DNA of 64,000 nucleotides, from positions 1-64,000 of IMG/VR virus record IMGVR_UViG_3300034104_003402, one strand, 5' to 3'. Origin of the DNA: a virus. Of the stretch, positions 33,321 through 41,675 are shown piece after piece (the first letter of the stretch is position 1; every line of letters begins with the position of its first letter). Made by a program: the position numbers and the translations under genes. Under the pieces are notes generated by a model. It ran no database searches. It was not told where the DNA came from and saw only the letters and a program-made list of their open reading frames with translations.

Positions 33321-34072
33321 ACTGCCACCTCTAGGTCAAAATTCTTTTCTTTTCTTTCCAAAAACTTTTTTCTATCAACGGTCTGCCCAATTTGCATGTT
33401 ACGAATCATCAACTCATCATGCCAAGGCTTAAAATTGTGGAAAATTGGTCTTCTGTCAATGTGCTTTAGAACACCCAACTGCGTGTAAACAATAGTTTGT
33501 TCATCATCACATGACTCTGAAATGTAATCAGGATGATAGATGTAACCAAACTTATCGTAGAGTTTTCTACCAATTACAGGAAGAGTAATCAAGCCCTTCC
33601 ATCCCTCGGGTCTGCCGTCAATCTTAGTTTCTAGTCTAGGATCAGTATTGTAATTGATTGCCCCGTAAAGATCGGGGAATTCGCGGAACATATCCTGAAC
33701 GATAATATCATCCCAATGGTCTTCCATTGGTTCCATATCATCCGCTGTGGCTACAAGAATATCCCAAGGAGTGTTCGGGATGTCACGATTGATGGCAGCA
33801 ATCTTACCCTTACTTTCACCATAAGAGTAGATTACATTAACCGTATCGCTTCTCTTGATGTCTAGGAATCTTTGAATACCGCCGTTGTTGCACAGTATGT
33901 CGTCGGTGTCCATACTTACAACTAAAGTTATCTGATGCTTACCTGACAATTTCTCAAGGTAAGAATTCAAGTTCGCCATGAACTTGGATGGACGCTGACG
34001 AGTTGGATACTTTAAAAGAAGATGCTTCTTATCGCTTTGCATATTGTATACTTTCCGATGTTCTGTCATCAT
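33317..34072 (-). CDS. GT-A-type glycosyltransferase
   Basis: A 251-residue protein with PTRQRPSKFMANLNSYLEKL, LVVSMDTDDILCNN, GKIAAINRDIP and VATADDMEPMEDHWDDII. The DTDD and ADDM segments match the metal-binding acidic positions of GT-A enzymes. It shares the same layout as the gene at 34627 (RxRPxKFM, SxDxDDxxxNN, DDMxPMxxxxDDII), so the two are clear paralogues. Start is at 34072 or an internal Met after 10 residues. It overlaps the upstream GT2 gene. Confidence 0.7.
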   Translation of the reverse strand: MMTEHRKVYNMQSDKKHLLLKYPTRQRPSKFMANLNSYLEKLSGKHQITLVVSMDTDDILCNNGGIQRFLDIKRSDTVNVIYSYGESKGKIAAINRDIPNTPWDILVATADDMEPMEDHWDDIIVQDMFREFPDLYGAINYNTDPRLETKIDGRPEGWKGLITLPVIGRKLYDKFGYIYHPDYISESCDDEQTIVYTQLGVLKHIDRRPIFHNFKPWHDELMIRNMQIGQTVDRKKFLERKEKNFDLEVAV

Positions 34073-34643
34073 ATTGATAGTAGTGAAGCACTTTATCTAG
34101 GTGAGTTTCACTTGTCACAAACGGATACATTCGCATACACCAATCAATATCTTCTCCGTATGAAACGGCACGGAATGGAATATTCTTTGCGATCTTGGTT
34201 GCCCACACGCACATGTGATACGGAGGACGCTTAATATCGCCTAGACTTCCATCAGGATTCTGCTTAAGTCCTTCGTGAGGATTACCCATACGGAAATCAA
34301 CCTTGAACTCTCTGCCATTTACCGAGCAATGCTGTTCAAAACTAATCACATCGGCAGGCTTATTCTTCAAGGTTTCAATCAAGGTTGCAATATAATCTTC
34401 GGATACCGCGTCATCATCATCCAAAAATGCTATCCACTTACCTCTAGCAGATTGAATTAAAGCCTGACGCTTTTCGCCAATGCTCATGCTCTTGTTGTCT
34501 ACAAGAGTTAGAACCTCAACGCAGGTCTCATTTCCAATCTGCTCCAACAAACGATTGTAAGTTGGAATCAGACACTTCTCAAGACGAGAGGGAATAGAAA
34601 GAATCAGAACACTTAGTAAGATTTCATTAGGAGGCGTTGGCAT
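34029..34643 (-). CDS. Family 2 glycosyltransferase
   Basis: A 204-residue GT2 enzyme starting MPTPPNEILLSVLILSIPSR. It has SIGEKRQALIQSARGKWIAF and FLDDDDAVSEDYIATLIETL with the metal-binding acid cluster, then GEDIDWCMRMYPFV, which carries the ED catalytic-base motif. The annotated start is at 34643 because it overlaps the stop of the upstream gene by 17 bases and gives the normal N-terminus; a longer frame exists but would extend far into that gene. Paralogue of the gene at 32047. Confidence 0.85.
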   Translation of the reverse strand: MPTPPNEILLSVLILSIPSRLEKCLIPTYNRLLEQIGNETCVEVLTLVDNKSMSIGEKRQALIQSARGKWIAFLDDDDAVSEDYIATLIETLKNKPADVISFEQHCSVNGREFKVDFRMGNPHEGLKQNPDGSLGDIKRPPYHMCVWATKIAKNIPFRAVSYGEDIDWCMRMYPFVTSETHLDKVLHYYQYDDRTSESIQYAKR

Positions 34644-35316
34644 GTTGTGACAAACCGAAGTTTGCTTCCTTTCTCTTTTGATACAAGGCTCCATCACGAG
34701 CGTAGAGTTCACGATTCTCGTTACGCATGTATAGAGCGTCAACACCAATCTCTATCCAAAAGTGACGAATGATAACCTTGTCGATGTAGGTGGCTTTTCC
34801 TAGAATCCTGCTGACATCAGTAAATTCATTATCAGGATAAACACTAATGTATTCAGGATTGTAGATGTAACCAAAACGATCAAAATACTTCTTGCCCATG
34901 ATGCACAAAGTATTCAATCGTTCTCCCTGCTTACCATCGTTGTAGTGCAGAACACCATCACCATCAGGATAGTAGGTCTGCATATCCTGCATGATAATAT
35001 CATCGTAGCCTTGCATCTGAGGGATCATATCATCTGATGCTAGCAGGAGAACATCGTAATCTCCTGCGTGTTCCAAGTCGGCATTGATGGCTTGTATCTT
35101 GGTTTTTGAATTGCCCCAAAACGCCTTAACGGAATCGCCTTGCTTGGCAATCCAGTTACGAATACCAGGATTATTCATAGTGGCATCATCAAGATCAAAC
35201 GAACACAAAAACCGAACATCGTGCTTGCCGGATGCCATATTCTTATAGAGATTGAATACCTCCATGAACTTAGCCGGACGCGATCTGCTTGGTAACTTAA
35301 TCAGAAGTTTCGCCAT
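34627..35316 (-). CDS. GT-A-type glycosyltransferase
   Basis: A 229-residue protein, [20 protein letters not shown], with FLCSFDLDDATMNNPGIRNW, KTKIQAINADLEHAG and LLASDDMIPQMQGYDDIIMQ. This is the same arrangement as at 33317, so the operon holds a GT-A/GT2 pair twice in tandem (34627/34029 and 33317/32047). It is the first enzyme of the glycan operon; its start overlaps the stop of a small gene by 20 bases. Confidence 0.7.
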   Translation of the reverse strand: MAKLLIKLPSRSRPAKFMEVFNLYKNMASGKHDVRFLCSFDLDDATMNNPGIRNWIAKQGDSVKAFWGNSKTKIQAINADLEHAGDYDVLLLASDDMIPQMQGYDDIIMQDMQTYYPDGDGVLHYNDGKQGERLNTLCIMGKKYFDRFGYIYNPEYISVYPDNEFTDVSRILGKATYIDKVIIRHFWIEIGVDALYMRNENRELYARDGALYQKRKEANFGLSQHANAS

Positions 35317-35596
35317 GTAGTTCTGCCTCCTCGTGGAATTCCTCTATAGTGCAGCGGTTAACGAGCACAGGAGTTCCTTCACCAAGATAGCCGCCTAGAG
35401 TGTTAACCTCTAACCACTCGTAGGCATCAACCACATCCATACCCTGCGCCACCAAAATGTCCAAGCACTTCTCGTAGTCATAAACAGCCACAGGCATGGT
35501 CTGACCAAACTTACGCAGGTTGCCTAAGAACGCGGCTTCAAACTCAGGATAGACGATTATCTCATCCTTCCGCTTCAACGGTTTCCGAGGGTTCAT
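35297..35596 (-). CDS. Unknown small protein after uvsX
   Basis: A 99-residue protein, [20 protein letters not shown], with [20 protein letters not shown] and [20 protein letters not shown]. The last part, HGETSD, is acidic. The start is set by AGGAG at a good distance. It overlaps the end of uvsX by 35 bases and the start of the glycan operon by 20, so it links recombination and glycan genes in one transcript. [18 protein letters not shown] is a phrase seen in small conserved proteins of T4-like phages. Confidence 0.6.
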   Translation of the reverse strand: MNPRKPLKRKDEIIVYPEFEAAFLGNLRKFGQTMPVAVYDYEKCLDILVAQGMDVVDAYEWLEVNTLGGYLGEGTPVLVNRCTIEEFHEEAELHGETSD

Positions 35597-36629
35597 TGGT
35601 GTTTGCTCCTTCCTGGTCGGAGCCATACTTGAACTCCTTGGCTGCTGCTGTTTCCAAAGCCTTCATCACTTCTTCGGTGAAATACTTGGTTGGATTCTTC
35701 ACAATCTGGCTTTCGAAGGCGGTTGTGCCGTTTGGCAATTCAATCTTGGTGGAAACCTTCTTGAACACTCCCTGCTTCAGAGCAAGGTCAACCAAACCGT
35801 AGTATCGGTCAAGTCCCTTATCAAAGGTTAGAAGAACATCAATCATCTTATTCTCTCGGGTAAGACGACCCTTGTAGAGTTTGCAATGAACAATATTGCC
35901 AACCACTTCGTCATCCACCTTGTGCTTCTTCTTGGAAAGATAAACGATGGTTGAAGCCGCATACTTTAGTCCTGTGCCACCACCCATCTCCTTGGTTGGC
36001 ACATACGCACCAACTACCTCGTAGGTGTGATTCGTAACAATCATAGGAATGTTATGCAGACCCAACTTCAAAGTAAGCACACGGAACGCACCCTTGATAA
36101 CCTGAGCACGGGTCATGTCTCGCACTTCCTTGCCTTCAAGCGTGTCGTTGGTTTCCTTGCTGGTGCTCAACATGCCTAGCGAATCCAACACCACAAAGAA
36201 CGGCTTACGCTTCTTCTCATCCAACTTGCCGTAGTTATCAATAATTTGCAGCAACTGATGACGGAATTGCTCCACGGTTGCCACAGGGAATACGGCAACG
36301 CGATTCGGGTCAAGTCCGCGTGACTTAATCATGTCGCTAGTGACAGCCTGCTCGGAGTCAAAGTAAAGAATCGCTCCTTCGGGATTATCGTTCAAGAACT
36401 GTGCGGCGATACCCAAAGCAAAATAGGTCTTGCCTGTGGCAGACTCGCCTGCAATACCTAGAATCTTATTGTTGGCAATACCGCCAGTCAACGAGCCTGA
36501 CAGAAGAGCGTTGAAAGAATACGAGCCAGTATCCACAAAGCCCGTGATATCTCCTTCAACTCCATCTTCGGCTAGCGAAGCAAACTCATTACCTGACGCA
36601 CGAATCATACTCTTTAAAAAGTCACTCAT
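35562..36629 (-). CDS. uvsX: UvsX RecA-like recombinase
   Basis: A 355-residue strand-exchange protein that drives recombination-dependent replication and repair. Walker [11 protein letters not shown] (about residues 60-69), Walker [13 protein letters not shown], a RecA-type [20 protein letters not shown] loop region and a C-terminal acidic tail match Uvs[17 protein letters not shown] corresponds to the DNA-binding loop L2 region. A sigma70-like promoter lies just upstream, overlapping the preceding small gene. In T4 uvsX is close to genes 40 and 41; here the glycan island separates them. Confidence 0.95.
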   Translation of the reverse strand: MSDFLKSMIRASGNEFASLAEDGVEGDITGFVDTGSYSFNALLSGSLTGGIANNKILGIAGESATGKTYFALGIAAQFLNDNPEGAILYFDSEQAVTSDMIKSRGLDPNRVAVFPVATVEQFRHQLLQIIDNYGKLDEKKRKPFFVVLDSLGMLSTSKETNDTLEGKEVRDMTRAQVIKGAFRVLTLKLGLHNIPMIVTNHTYEVVGAYVPTKEMGGGTGLKYAASTIVYLSKKKHKVDDEVVGNIVHCKLYKGRLTRENKMIDVLLTFDKGLDRYYGLVDLALKQGVFKKVSTKIELPNGTTAFESQIVKNPTKYFTEEVMKALETAAAKEFKYGSDQEGANTNEPSETVEAEG

Positions 36630-36649
36630 TGTGTATTCTCCATTGTATT

Positions 36650-36678
36650 AGTGTATCACACTTTTTGTTTCCAGTCAA
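36650..36678 (-). promoter_or_regulatory. Sigma70-like early promoter for uvsX
   Basis: TTGACT (36673-36678), 17 bases, TACACT (36650-36655) on the minus strand. It overlaps the last codons of the 55-residue gene upstream. Confidence 0.75.
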
Positions 36679-36823
36679 GTCTTTTAAGAGCGTCCCTCAC
36701 TCTTTTCCGTTTTTCTCGTAGTTCATGTTCATGGTATCGTTTATCTTTAATGTGTTCGGTTATTATGTGAAAAACCACTAATATTGTAAAGCATAAACTA
36801 GTTATAAAAATTATTCCATTCAT
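36656..36823 (-). CDS. Small single-span membrane protein between gp43 and uvsX
   Basis: A 55-residue open frame. The ATG overlaps the TGA of DNA polymerase (ATGA). Residues 3-22 (GIIFITSLCFTILVVFHIIT) form a membrane helix, followed by a strongly charged basic tail (RYHEHELREKRKRVRDALKR). The overlap, the membrane-then-basic architecture and codon use argue for a real gene. No function can be named. Single-span proteins in early operons often act on the host envelope or as host-takeover factors. Confidence 0.65.
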   Translation of the reverse strand: MNGIIFITSLCFTILVVFHIITEHIKDKRYHEHELREKRKRVRDALKRLDWKQKV

Positions 36824-39357
36824 GTCCATGTGAACAAGCCTTCTAGACTGCTAACTTCTCGCATCTGCCACCCGATTACATTTAAGATTGCGTTCAGAGG
36901 TTCTTCGAACGACTTCTCAAATTGAGTGTCATAGTCTATGTATTTCGCCTCTAGTCCAAACTCCTTGGGAATTCCGGCTGAAAAAGAAATAACCTTGTCA
37001 CGAATCGGATTGGGAACTCGCAGATAAACATACTTAATTTTCTCACCATCGCCAATTTTAGGATATCGCTTTCCTAAATCCTTTTCACGAAGCCAATGGT
37101 TATACAATAAGGCTCCCTTAACATGAAGTGGAGTAGACTTGCGATAGATGGTGGTGTCATCCCGATACTCTTTCAATCCGTTGCATCCACGCGGGAACGC
37201 AATTTCTTCCACCGAACGAGCAAAGAAGTCAGTCTTAAACTCGGCAACATATTCTCGCAATTCAGATTCTTTGCCCACCATGATAATACCGATGGCTTTC
37301 TTTAAAGCATCACGAACAATCTCAGGGGTGCTGCTCTTCGCGGTTTCAAGACCCATGATTTTAGTTTCAGGCTTGCTTAGAAGAACATCATCTTCGCCCA
37401 TCCAAATGCTCAACATGTAACGCTTCTTGGCAGTCCAAATTCCTTTAGATGCAATGCCTTCTCGCTTCATTCTCATCTTTTGAGCATAGGCATTCTGTTG
37501 TTCTGCAAGAGCAGCATACTGCTTGTCGATGAACGGCTGCAACACCTCGTTGCAGAACTTGTTCAAGAACTTTGTAATCTTTTGTGGGTCAGTTTCGTTG
37601 GGCATCACTTGCTTTACAAGCGAACCTAATCGTAGATATACAGAATCGGTATCTGATGCTATCACATAATCGACTCCTGCTGTCTTCAGGGTTTTGTTCA
37701 AGAATCCATTCAAGCCGTTCTCAATCCAACGAATGGATACCTGTCCTGAAATGGTGATAGCCTCGGCAATCTCTTGGTCATAGTAGCGGAAGTATTGATT
37801 GCCGCAAGCACCGAATGCCGAGTTCAATTGAATCTTACGAACCAACTGAAAGTTATGATACTTGGTGATGTCAAGTTTTAGTTGTGCTTCCTGTTCAGGT
37901 GTAGGATTCACAAGTTTCTTTAGAGCGGCTTTGGCTTCCAACATCTTCTTCTTGAAAGCCTTGCGTTCCTCATACATGGTTTCCATAAGTTTCGGCAAGA
38001 ATCCCTGTATGTCCTTACGAAATGCTACACAGTTACCGGCTACACTAAGATTCTTGACTCGCATGTTATCAAGATAATCTCTCGCGCCTTCGCTCGCACC
38101 CGCACCCGCGAGGAAGTCGTTCACACTAAACTTGTTGCGAGTTCCGGCACTAGTCTTGGTTTCAGGCGACAGATTGTATTGCATGATGAGATGCGGATAC
38201 AGCGAGTCCAAGTCAAAACTCACAACCCAATCGTGTGCTCCAACGATAGGGTCTTTCACATACGCACCTTCAAACTTATCTTCCTTGTCTTCCGCATTTC
38301 CCTTCATGGGAATCGCAATTCGCTTCTTGGTCAGGTGATGGTAGATGATGGCATCCCATGTGCGAACCTGCGAGAACACATCGTTCAGATTCACCTTGGC
38401 GGAATATGCAAGTGCTAGAGCAAGTTCCATCAATTTGAGTTTGTTCTCAAGCATTCCTACAAGCAGAGTATCGTGGTGATTATACTCCATGAATCGTTGA
38501 AAATCATTCTTGTAGAATTCTGCTAGAGTCCCATCGTAGTGTTTCTTGCGCTCGCCCAACTCCACCCAAACAATATGGTCGAGTTTATAGGTTTCTCGGG
38601 TCACATAAGTGAACTTACGATACAGGTCAAAGTAGTCCAAGGTAGCGATGCCTAGCAGGTCATATACCTCGTTCTTCTTGTTCATTACTTCCACTTCGCG
38701 GGAACGAATCTCTCGCCAAGGAGAAAGACGCATGGCTTCCTTCTCGTCAAACAGGCGAGTGATACGATTCACAAGATACGGAATATCAAAGAAGTTGACA
38801 TTCCATCCTGTCACAATGTCTATATCCATTGCTTCCCATGCTGCAAGGAAGTCTCGCAACATGTGCTTCTCATCGTCGTATTGGAAACACTTCGCATCAG
38901 GAATCGTAAACTCACCCAATCCAAACACCAATACCTTGTTGCCTACCTTGAGAGTGATAGCGTTCACTCGTTCGGTTGCAGTCTTGATGGACGGAAAGCC
39001 TCCCTCGCATTCCGTCTCAATATCAATAAAAGCCACCTTTAGTTTAGATGGGTCGTATTCCACTTCATCAGGAAACGCTTCTCCGATGTATTGATACAAC
39101 CATTCCGTATTTCCGAATATTTCAAAGCCTGCCACTCCCTTGTATTCATTAATGAAATCCTTGGAATCGCGGATGGAACCTGGCTTGAAAGGCTCAACAT
39201 ACTTGCCGTCAAGAGTTTGCCACTCCGTCTTCTTGCCTTTTGCAGGCACAAACAAAGTAGGCATGAACGGAACCTTTTCGGCTATCCGCTTACCGTTCTC
39301 GTATCCACGATAAAGGATATGAGAACCTCTAACAGCAACATGGGTGTAAAATTTCAA
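36820..39357 (-). CDS. 43: DNA polymerase gp43 (family B)
   Basis: The replicative polymerase, 845 residues. The exonuclease domain has VAFIDIETECEGGFP (Exo I), WNVNFFDIPYL (Exo II) and FMEYNHHDTLLV (Exo III). The polymerase domain has SFDLDSLYPHLIMQYN (motif A), QLVRKIQLNSAFGACGNQYF (motif B) and ASDTDSVYL (motif C). The C-terminus SLEGLFTW resembles the clamp-binding peptide that docks gp43 on gp45. No intein or intron interrupts it. It overlaps the methyltransferase gene upstream by 4 bases and the tiny membrane gene downstream by 4. Confidence 0.97.
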   Translation of the reverse strand: MKFYTHVAVRGSHILYRGYENGKRIAEKVPFMPTLFVPAKGKKTEWQTLDGKYVEPFKPGSIRDSKDFINEYKGVAGFEIFGNTEWLYQYIGEAFPDEVEYDPSKLKVAFIDIETECEGGFPSIKTATERVNAITLKVGNKVLVFGLGEFTIPDAKCFQYDDEKHMLRDFLAAWEAMDIDIVTGWNVNFFDIPYLVNRITRLFDEKEAMRLSPWREIRSREVEVMNKKNEVYDLLGIATLDYFDLYRKFTYVTRETYKLDHIVWVELGERKKHYDGTLAEFYKNDFQRFMEYNHHDTLLVGMLENKLKLMELALALAYSAKVNLNDVFSQVRTWDAIIYHHLTKKRIAIPMKGNAEDKEDKFEGAYVKDPIVGAHDWVVSFDLDSLYPHLIMQYNLSPETKTSAGTRNKFSVNDFLAGAGASEGARDYLDNMRVKNLSVAGNCVAFRKDIQGFLPKLMETMYEERKAFKKKMLEAKAALKKLVNPTPEQEAQLKLDITKYHNFQLVRKIQLNSAFGACGNQYFRYYDQEIAEAITISGQVSIRWIENGLNGFLNKTLKTAGVDYVIASDTDSVYLRLGSLVKQVMPNETDPQKITKFLNKFCNEVLQPFIDKQYAALAEQQNAYAQKMRMKREGIASKGIWTAKKRYMLSIWMGEDDVLLSKPETKIMGLETAKSSTPEIVRDALKKAIGIIMVGKESELREYVAEFKTDFFARSVEEIAFPRGCNGLKEYRDDTTIYRKSTPLHVKGALLYNHWLREKDLGKRYPKIGDGEKIKYVYLRVPNPIRDKVISFSAGIPKEFGLEAKYIDYDTQFEKSFEEPLNAILNVIGWQMREVSSLEGLFTWT

Positions 39358-40073
39358 TCTGTTATCCTATCCTGTGCAATTTTTGCGGTTTCTTGATCTA
39401 TCTCTATACCCAAATAATTTAGTCCGTGTGTCTTACAGATTATACCACAAGTTCCGCTTCCTGCAAAGATATCTAACACAATTCCTCTTGGTGGGCAGGT
39501 GGCTAGAATACAAGACTCAGCAATTTTTGGAGATATTGAATAAAACTTTGAAACTTTTGGAGCATCATCCGTCCAAACACTTGTATCTTTAAATTTTGCA
39601 TGAACTTTGTTTGGATCAAAAGCGCAGTAATTACTCTTTGTCAACAATCCAATATAAGCATGTGTGTTTGGTGCTATATCATTTTGTTTGAACGATTCTG
39701 TCATACCTTTAGAAAAATGCCAAACAATTTCCTCCTGAATCGTCCAACCATCTTTTTCAAGATAATCACAAACACGAGAAAAAGTTCTAGCAATACCAGG
39801 CTTTGGTGAAGCGTAACGAAGATGATTTGATTTTCTAATTTTATTACCTGTTAGCCAAACACATCCTGATGGTTTTATGACTCGTTTGACCTCTATAAAA
39901 AATTCCATCAAATGCTGGCAATACTCGTCTAAGGTTAATTCTGTTCCAAGACTACCATCATATCTTGCGATCCGCCACCAGGGTGGATTTACAAAACAAA
40001 CATCTGCCCAATCTGAGGGCAGAGTTTTTAATATCTGTTTTGAGTCAGCATTTTTTATGCCGAAGATACTCAT
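39354..40073 (-). CDS. N4/N6-type DNA methyltransferase (NPPW)
   Basis: A 239-residue amino-methyltransferase: FVNPPWWRIARYDG is the catalytic NPPW loop. IVLDIFAGSGTCGIICKT in the C-terminal part is the SAM-binding motif, so the order is that of the beta class. KNADSKQILKTLPSDWADVC leads into the catalytic loop. It would methylate an adenine N6 or cytosine N4 in phage DNA to avoid host restriction, or tune gene expression. No partner endonuclease is present. Overlaps its neighbours by 4 bases on each side. Confidence 0.8.
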   Translation of the reverse strand: MSIFGIKNADSKQILKTLPSDWADVCFVNPPWWRIARYDGSLGTELTLDEYCQHLMEFFIEVKRVIKPSGCVWLTGNKIRKSNHLRYASPKPGIARTFSRVCDYLEKDGWTIQEEIVWHFSKGMTESFKQNDIAPNTHAYIGLLTKSNYCAFDPNKVHAKFKDTSVWTDDAPKVSKFYSISPKIAESCILATCPPRGIVLDIFAGSGTCGIICKTHGLNYLGIEIDQETAKIAQDRITD

Positions 40074-40333
40074 CGTTCAACCATAGAAATCCAATCCTGA
40101 TGAATCAGATTGTTTCTGCCGTATCCTTGTCCACGAATCTTAGAAATATCCCACAGCACCTTGTCGCCAACCTTGACATCTTCGGTGAGTTTATCACCAA
40201 CAGAAATCACCGTGCTCCACACCAATTGTGAGTTAATCTTCTCGGTGTAGATGATACCTTCCGAGGTCTTCTTTTCACCACCACCAACAGTCTGCACTTC
40301 AATCCACTTACCAATCGGTCTCAACTTGTTCAT
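40070..40333 (-). CDS. GroES/gp31-like co-chaperonin
   Basis: An 87-residue beta-barrel protein. LRPIGKWIEVQTVGGGEKKT, GIIYTEKINSQLVWSTVISV and VKVGDKVLWDISKIRGQGYG follow the GroES pattern, with the mobile loop at about residues 18-30 and a final NLIHQDWISMV. In T4, gp31 replaces GroES to fold the capsid protein. Length and motif order suit the same role here. It lies between two DNA methyltransferase genes, overlapping both by 4 bases. Confidence 0.75.
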   Translation of the reverse strand: MNKLRPIGKWIEVQTVGGGEKKTSEGIIYTEKINSQLVWSTVISVGDKLTEDVKVGDKVLWDISKIRGQGYGRNNLIHQDWISMVER

Positions 40334-41277
40334 GCTAAAAATCCTTGTAATGAGTTTGCCACTTCTTCACGAATTCGGTCTTCCGCAATCTTAACATACT
40401 CGGGGTTCAGTTCTGTGCCAATATAATTTCTACCGTTGTTTAACGCCACCACAGCGGTTGTGCCGCTGCCTGTGAACGGATCAAATACCGTTCCACCAAC
40501 AGGCGAACCTGCAAGAACACATGGAGTAATTAGTTCCTTGGGATACACCGCAAAGTGCGCGCCCTTGTATCCCTTGGTGTTCACAGTCCATACGGAACGC
40601 TTGTTCTTTTTGCCGTCTGCACCCCACAATCGCTCAGGCTCTAAAGCAGGGTCACGGGCTCCCTTATCTTCAGGTTGTGTGCGATTCTTGTTGCCAGGAG
40701 CATGCGGAGCACTAACAGCGGTCTCCTTGATGGCTTCATGGTCATAATAGTAGTGCGATTTCTTGGAGAGCATGAAAATGTATTCGTGAGCACGAGTGCA
40801 TCGGTCGGTAACACTCTCAGGCATAGGATTAGGCTTGTGCCAAACAATATCTTGACGCAGCCACCAACCATCGGCTTGCAGGGCAAACGCTACTCGCCAC
40901 GGAATTCCAATCAGGTCTTTCGTCTTCAATCCCTTTTGGTCTTTACGATTGCCTGGCACAAAGTCGGTTGGCATACCACGCTGACCACCGATGGTTTGTG
41001 GTGGAGGAGCACAATTCTTTGCTGCCATGTAAGAATCGCCAAGATTCAACCAAAGTGTTCCGTCATCACGAAGAATACGACGCACCTCGCGGAACACCTC
41101 CACCATCTTCTGCACATACTCTTCTACAGTTTCTTCCTGACCGATTTCCTCATCTCCACCCTCGTAGGAACGCAAGCCGAAATACGGTGGGGAAGTTACG
41201 CAAGTGTGAATGCAGCCATCTGGCAGCGTCTTCATGCCTGCAATACAATCACCAAGAATTATGCGATGTGTGTTCAC
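40330..41277 (-). CDS. N4/N6-type DNA methyltransferase (SPPY)
   Basis: A 315-residue beta-class DNA methyltransferase. ILGDCIAGMKTLPDGCIHTC and TSPPYFGLRSYEG give motif IV; motif I is VFDPFTGSGTTAVVALN. It methylates adenine N6 or cytosine N4; the TSPPY form is common in m4C enzymes, though base specificity cannot be told by eye. The start is GTG at 41277, which overlaps the TGA of speD (GTGA), so the two are coupled. The longer frame upstream has no Shine-Dalgarno. No cognate endonuclease is nearby. Confidence 0.85.
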   Translation of the reverse strand: MNTHRIILGDCIAGMKTLPDGCIHTCVTSPPYFGLRSYEGGDEEIGQEETVEEYVQKMVEVFREVRRILRDDGTLWLNLGDSYMAAKNCAPPPQTIGGQRGMPTDFVPGNRKDQKGLKTKDLIGIPWRVAFALQADGWWLRQDIVWHKPNPMPESVTDRCTRAHEYIFMLSKKSHYYYDHEAIKETAVSAPHAPGNKNRTQPEDKGARDPALEPERLWGADGKKNKRSVWTVNTKGYKGAHFAVYPKELITPCVLAGSPVGGTVFDPFTGSGTTAVVALNNGRNYIGTELNPEYVKIAEDRIREEVANSLQGFLA

Positions 41278-41675
41278 GCGATATCTCCATATTTGGTTCC
41301 ACGCACAAAGAACTGCTCTTCGTGCCACGCAAAGCCAAAGCATTCTCTAGCATAATTCAAAATGATATCCTTGTCAAACTTGTTGCACGAATAAACATCA
41401 AGCGTGATGAATCGCTTTGGCTCCATTGAGTGAATTTGAATACCACTCTCAATGAGTGGAACCCAACCGCTCACTCCTGCCTTGTCGGGATATAGTTCCG
41501 TGCCGTGATTGGTTGGGCCGTGCATTACTACAGGCTGACTCATGCGTGTCATGCCAATCTTGTCTACAACTCGCTCAAGAAAACGATAGTGCAACTCCAA
41601 ATCATCGGCTGCACCGACGCGACAATTATACATGTCCAAATAGTAAGAATATCCGAATGGTTTAATTTCACTCAT
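41274..41675 (-). CDS. speD: S-adenosylmethionine decarboxylase (SpeD-like)
   Basis: A 133-residue AdoMet decarboxylase. VPLIESGIQIHSMEP is the processing site, with cleavage expected between Glu76 and Ser77 to make the pyruvoyl group. His82 and Cys97 (TLDVYSCNKFD) match the other catalytic residues. FGYSYYLDMYNCR at the start is the standard N-terminus. It would decarboxylate AdoMet for polyamine synthesis. It is next to two SAM-using methyltransferases and a Mom-like gene and overlaps neighbours on both sides. The residue after Ser77 is Gly where the bacterial enzyme usually has His; activity should be tested. Confidence 0.85.
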   Translation of the reverse strand: MSEIKPFGYSYYLDMYNCRVGAADDLELHYRFLERVVDKIGMTRMSQPVVMHGPTNHGTELYPDKAGVSGWVPLIESGIQIHSMEPKRFITLDVYSCNKFDKDIILNYARECFGFAWHEEQFFVRGTKYGDIA

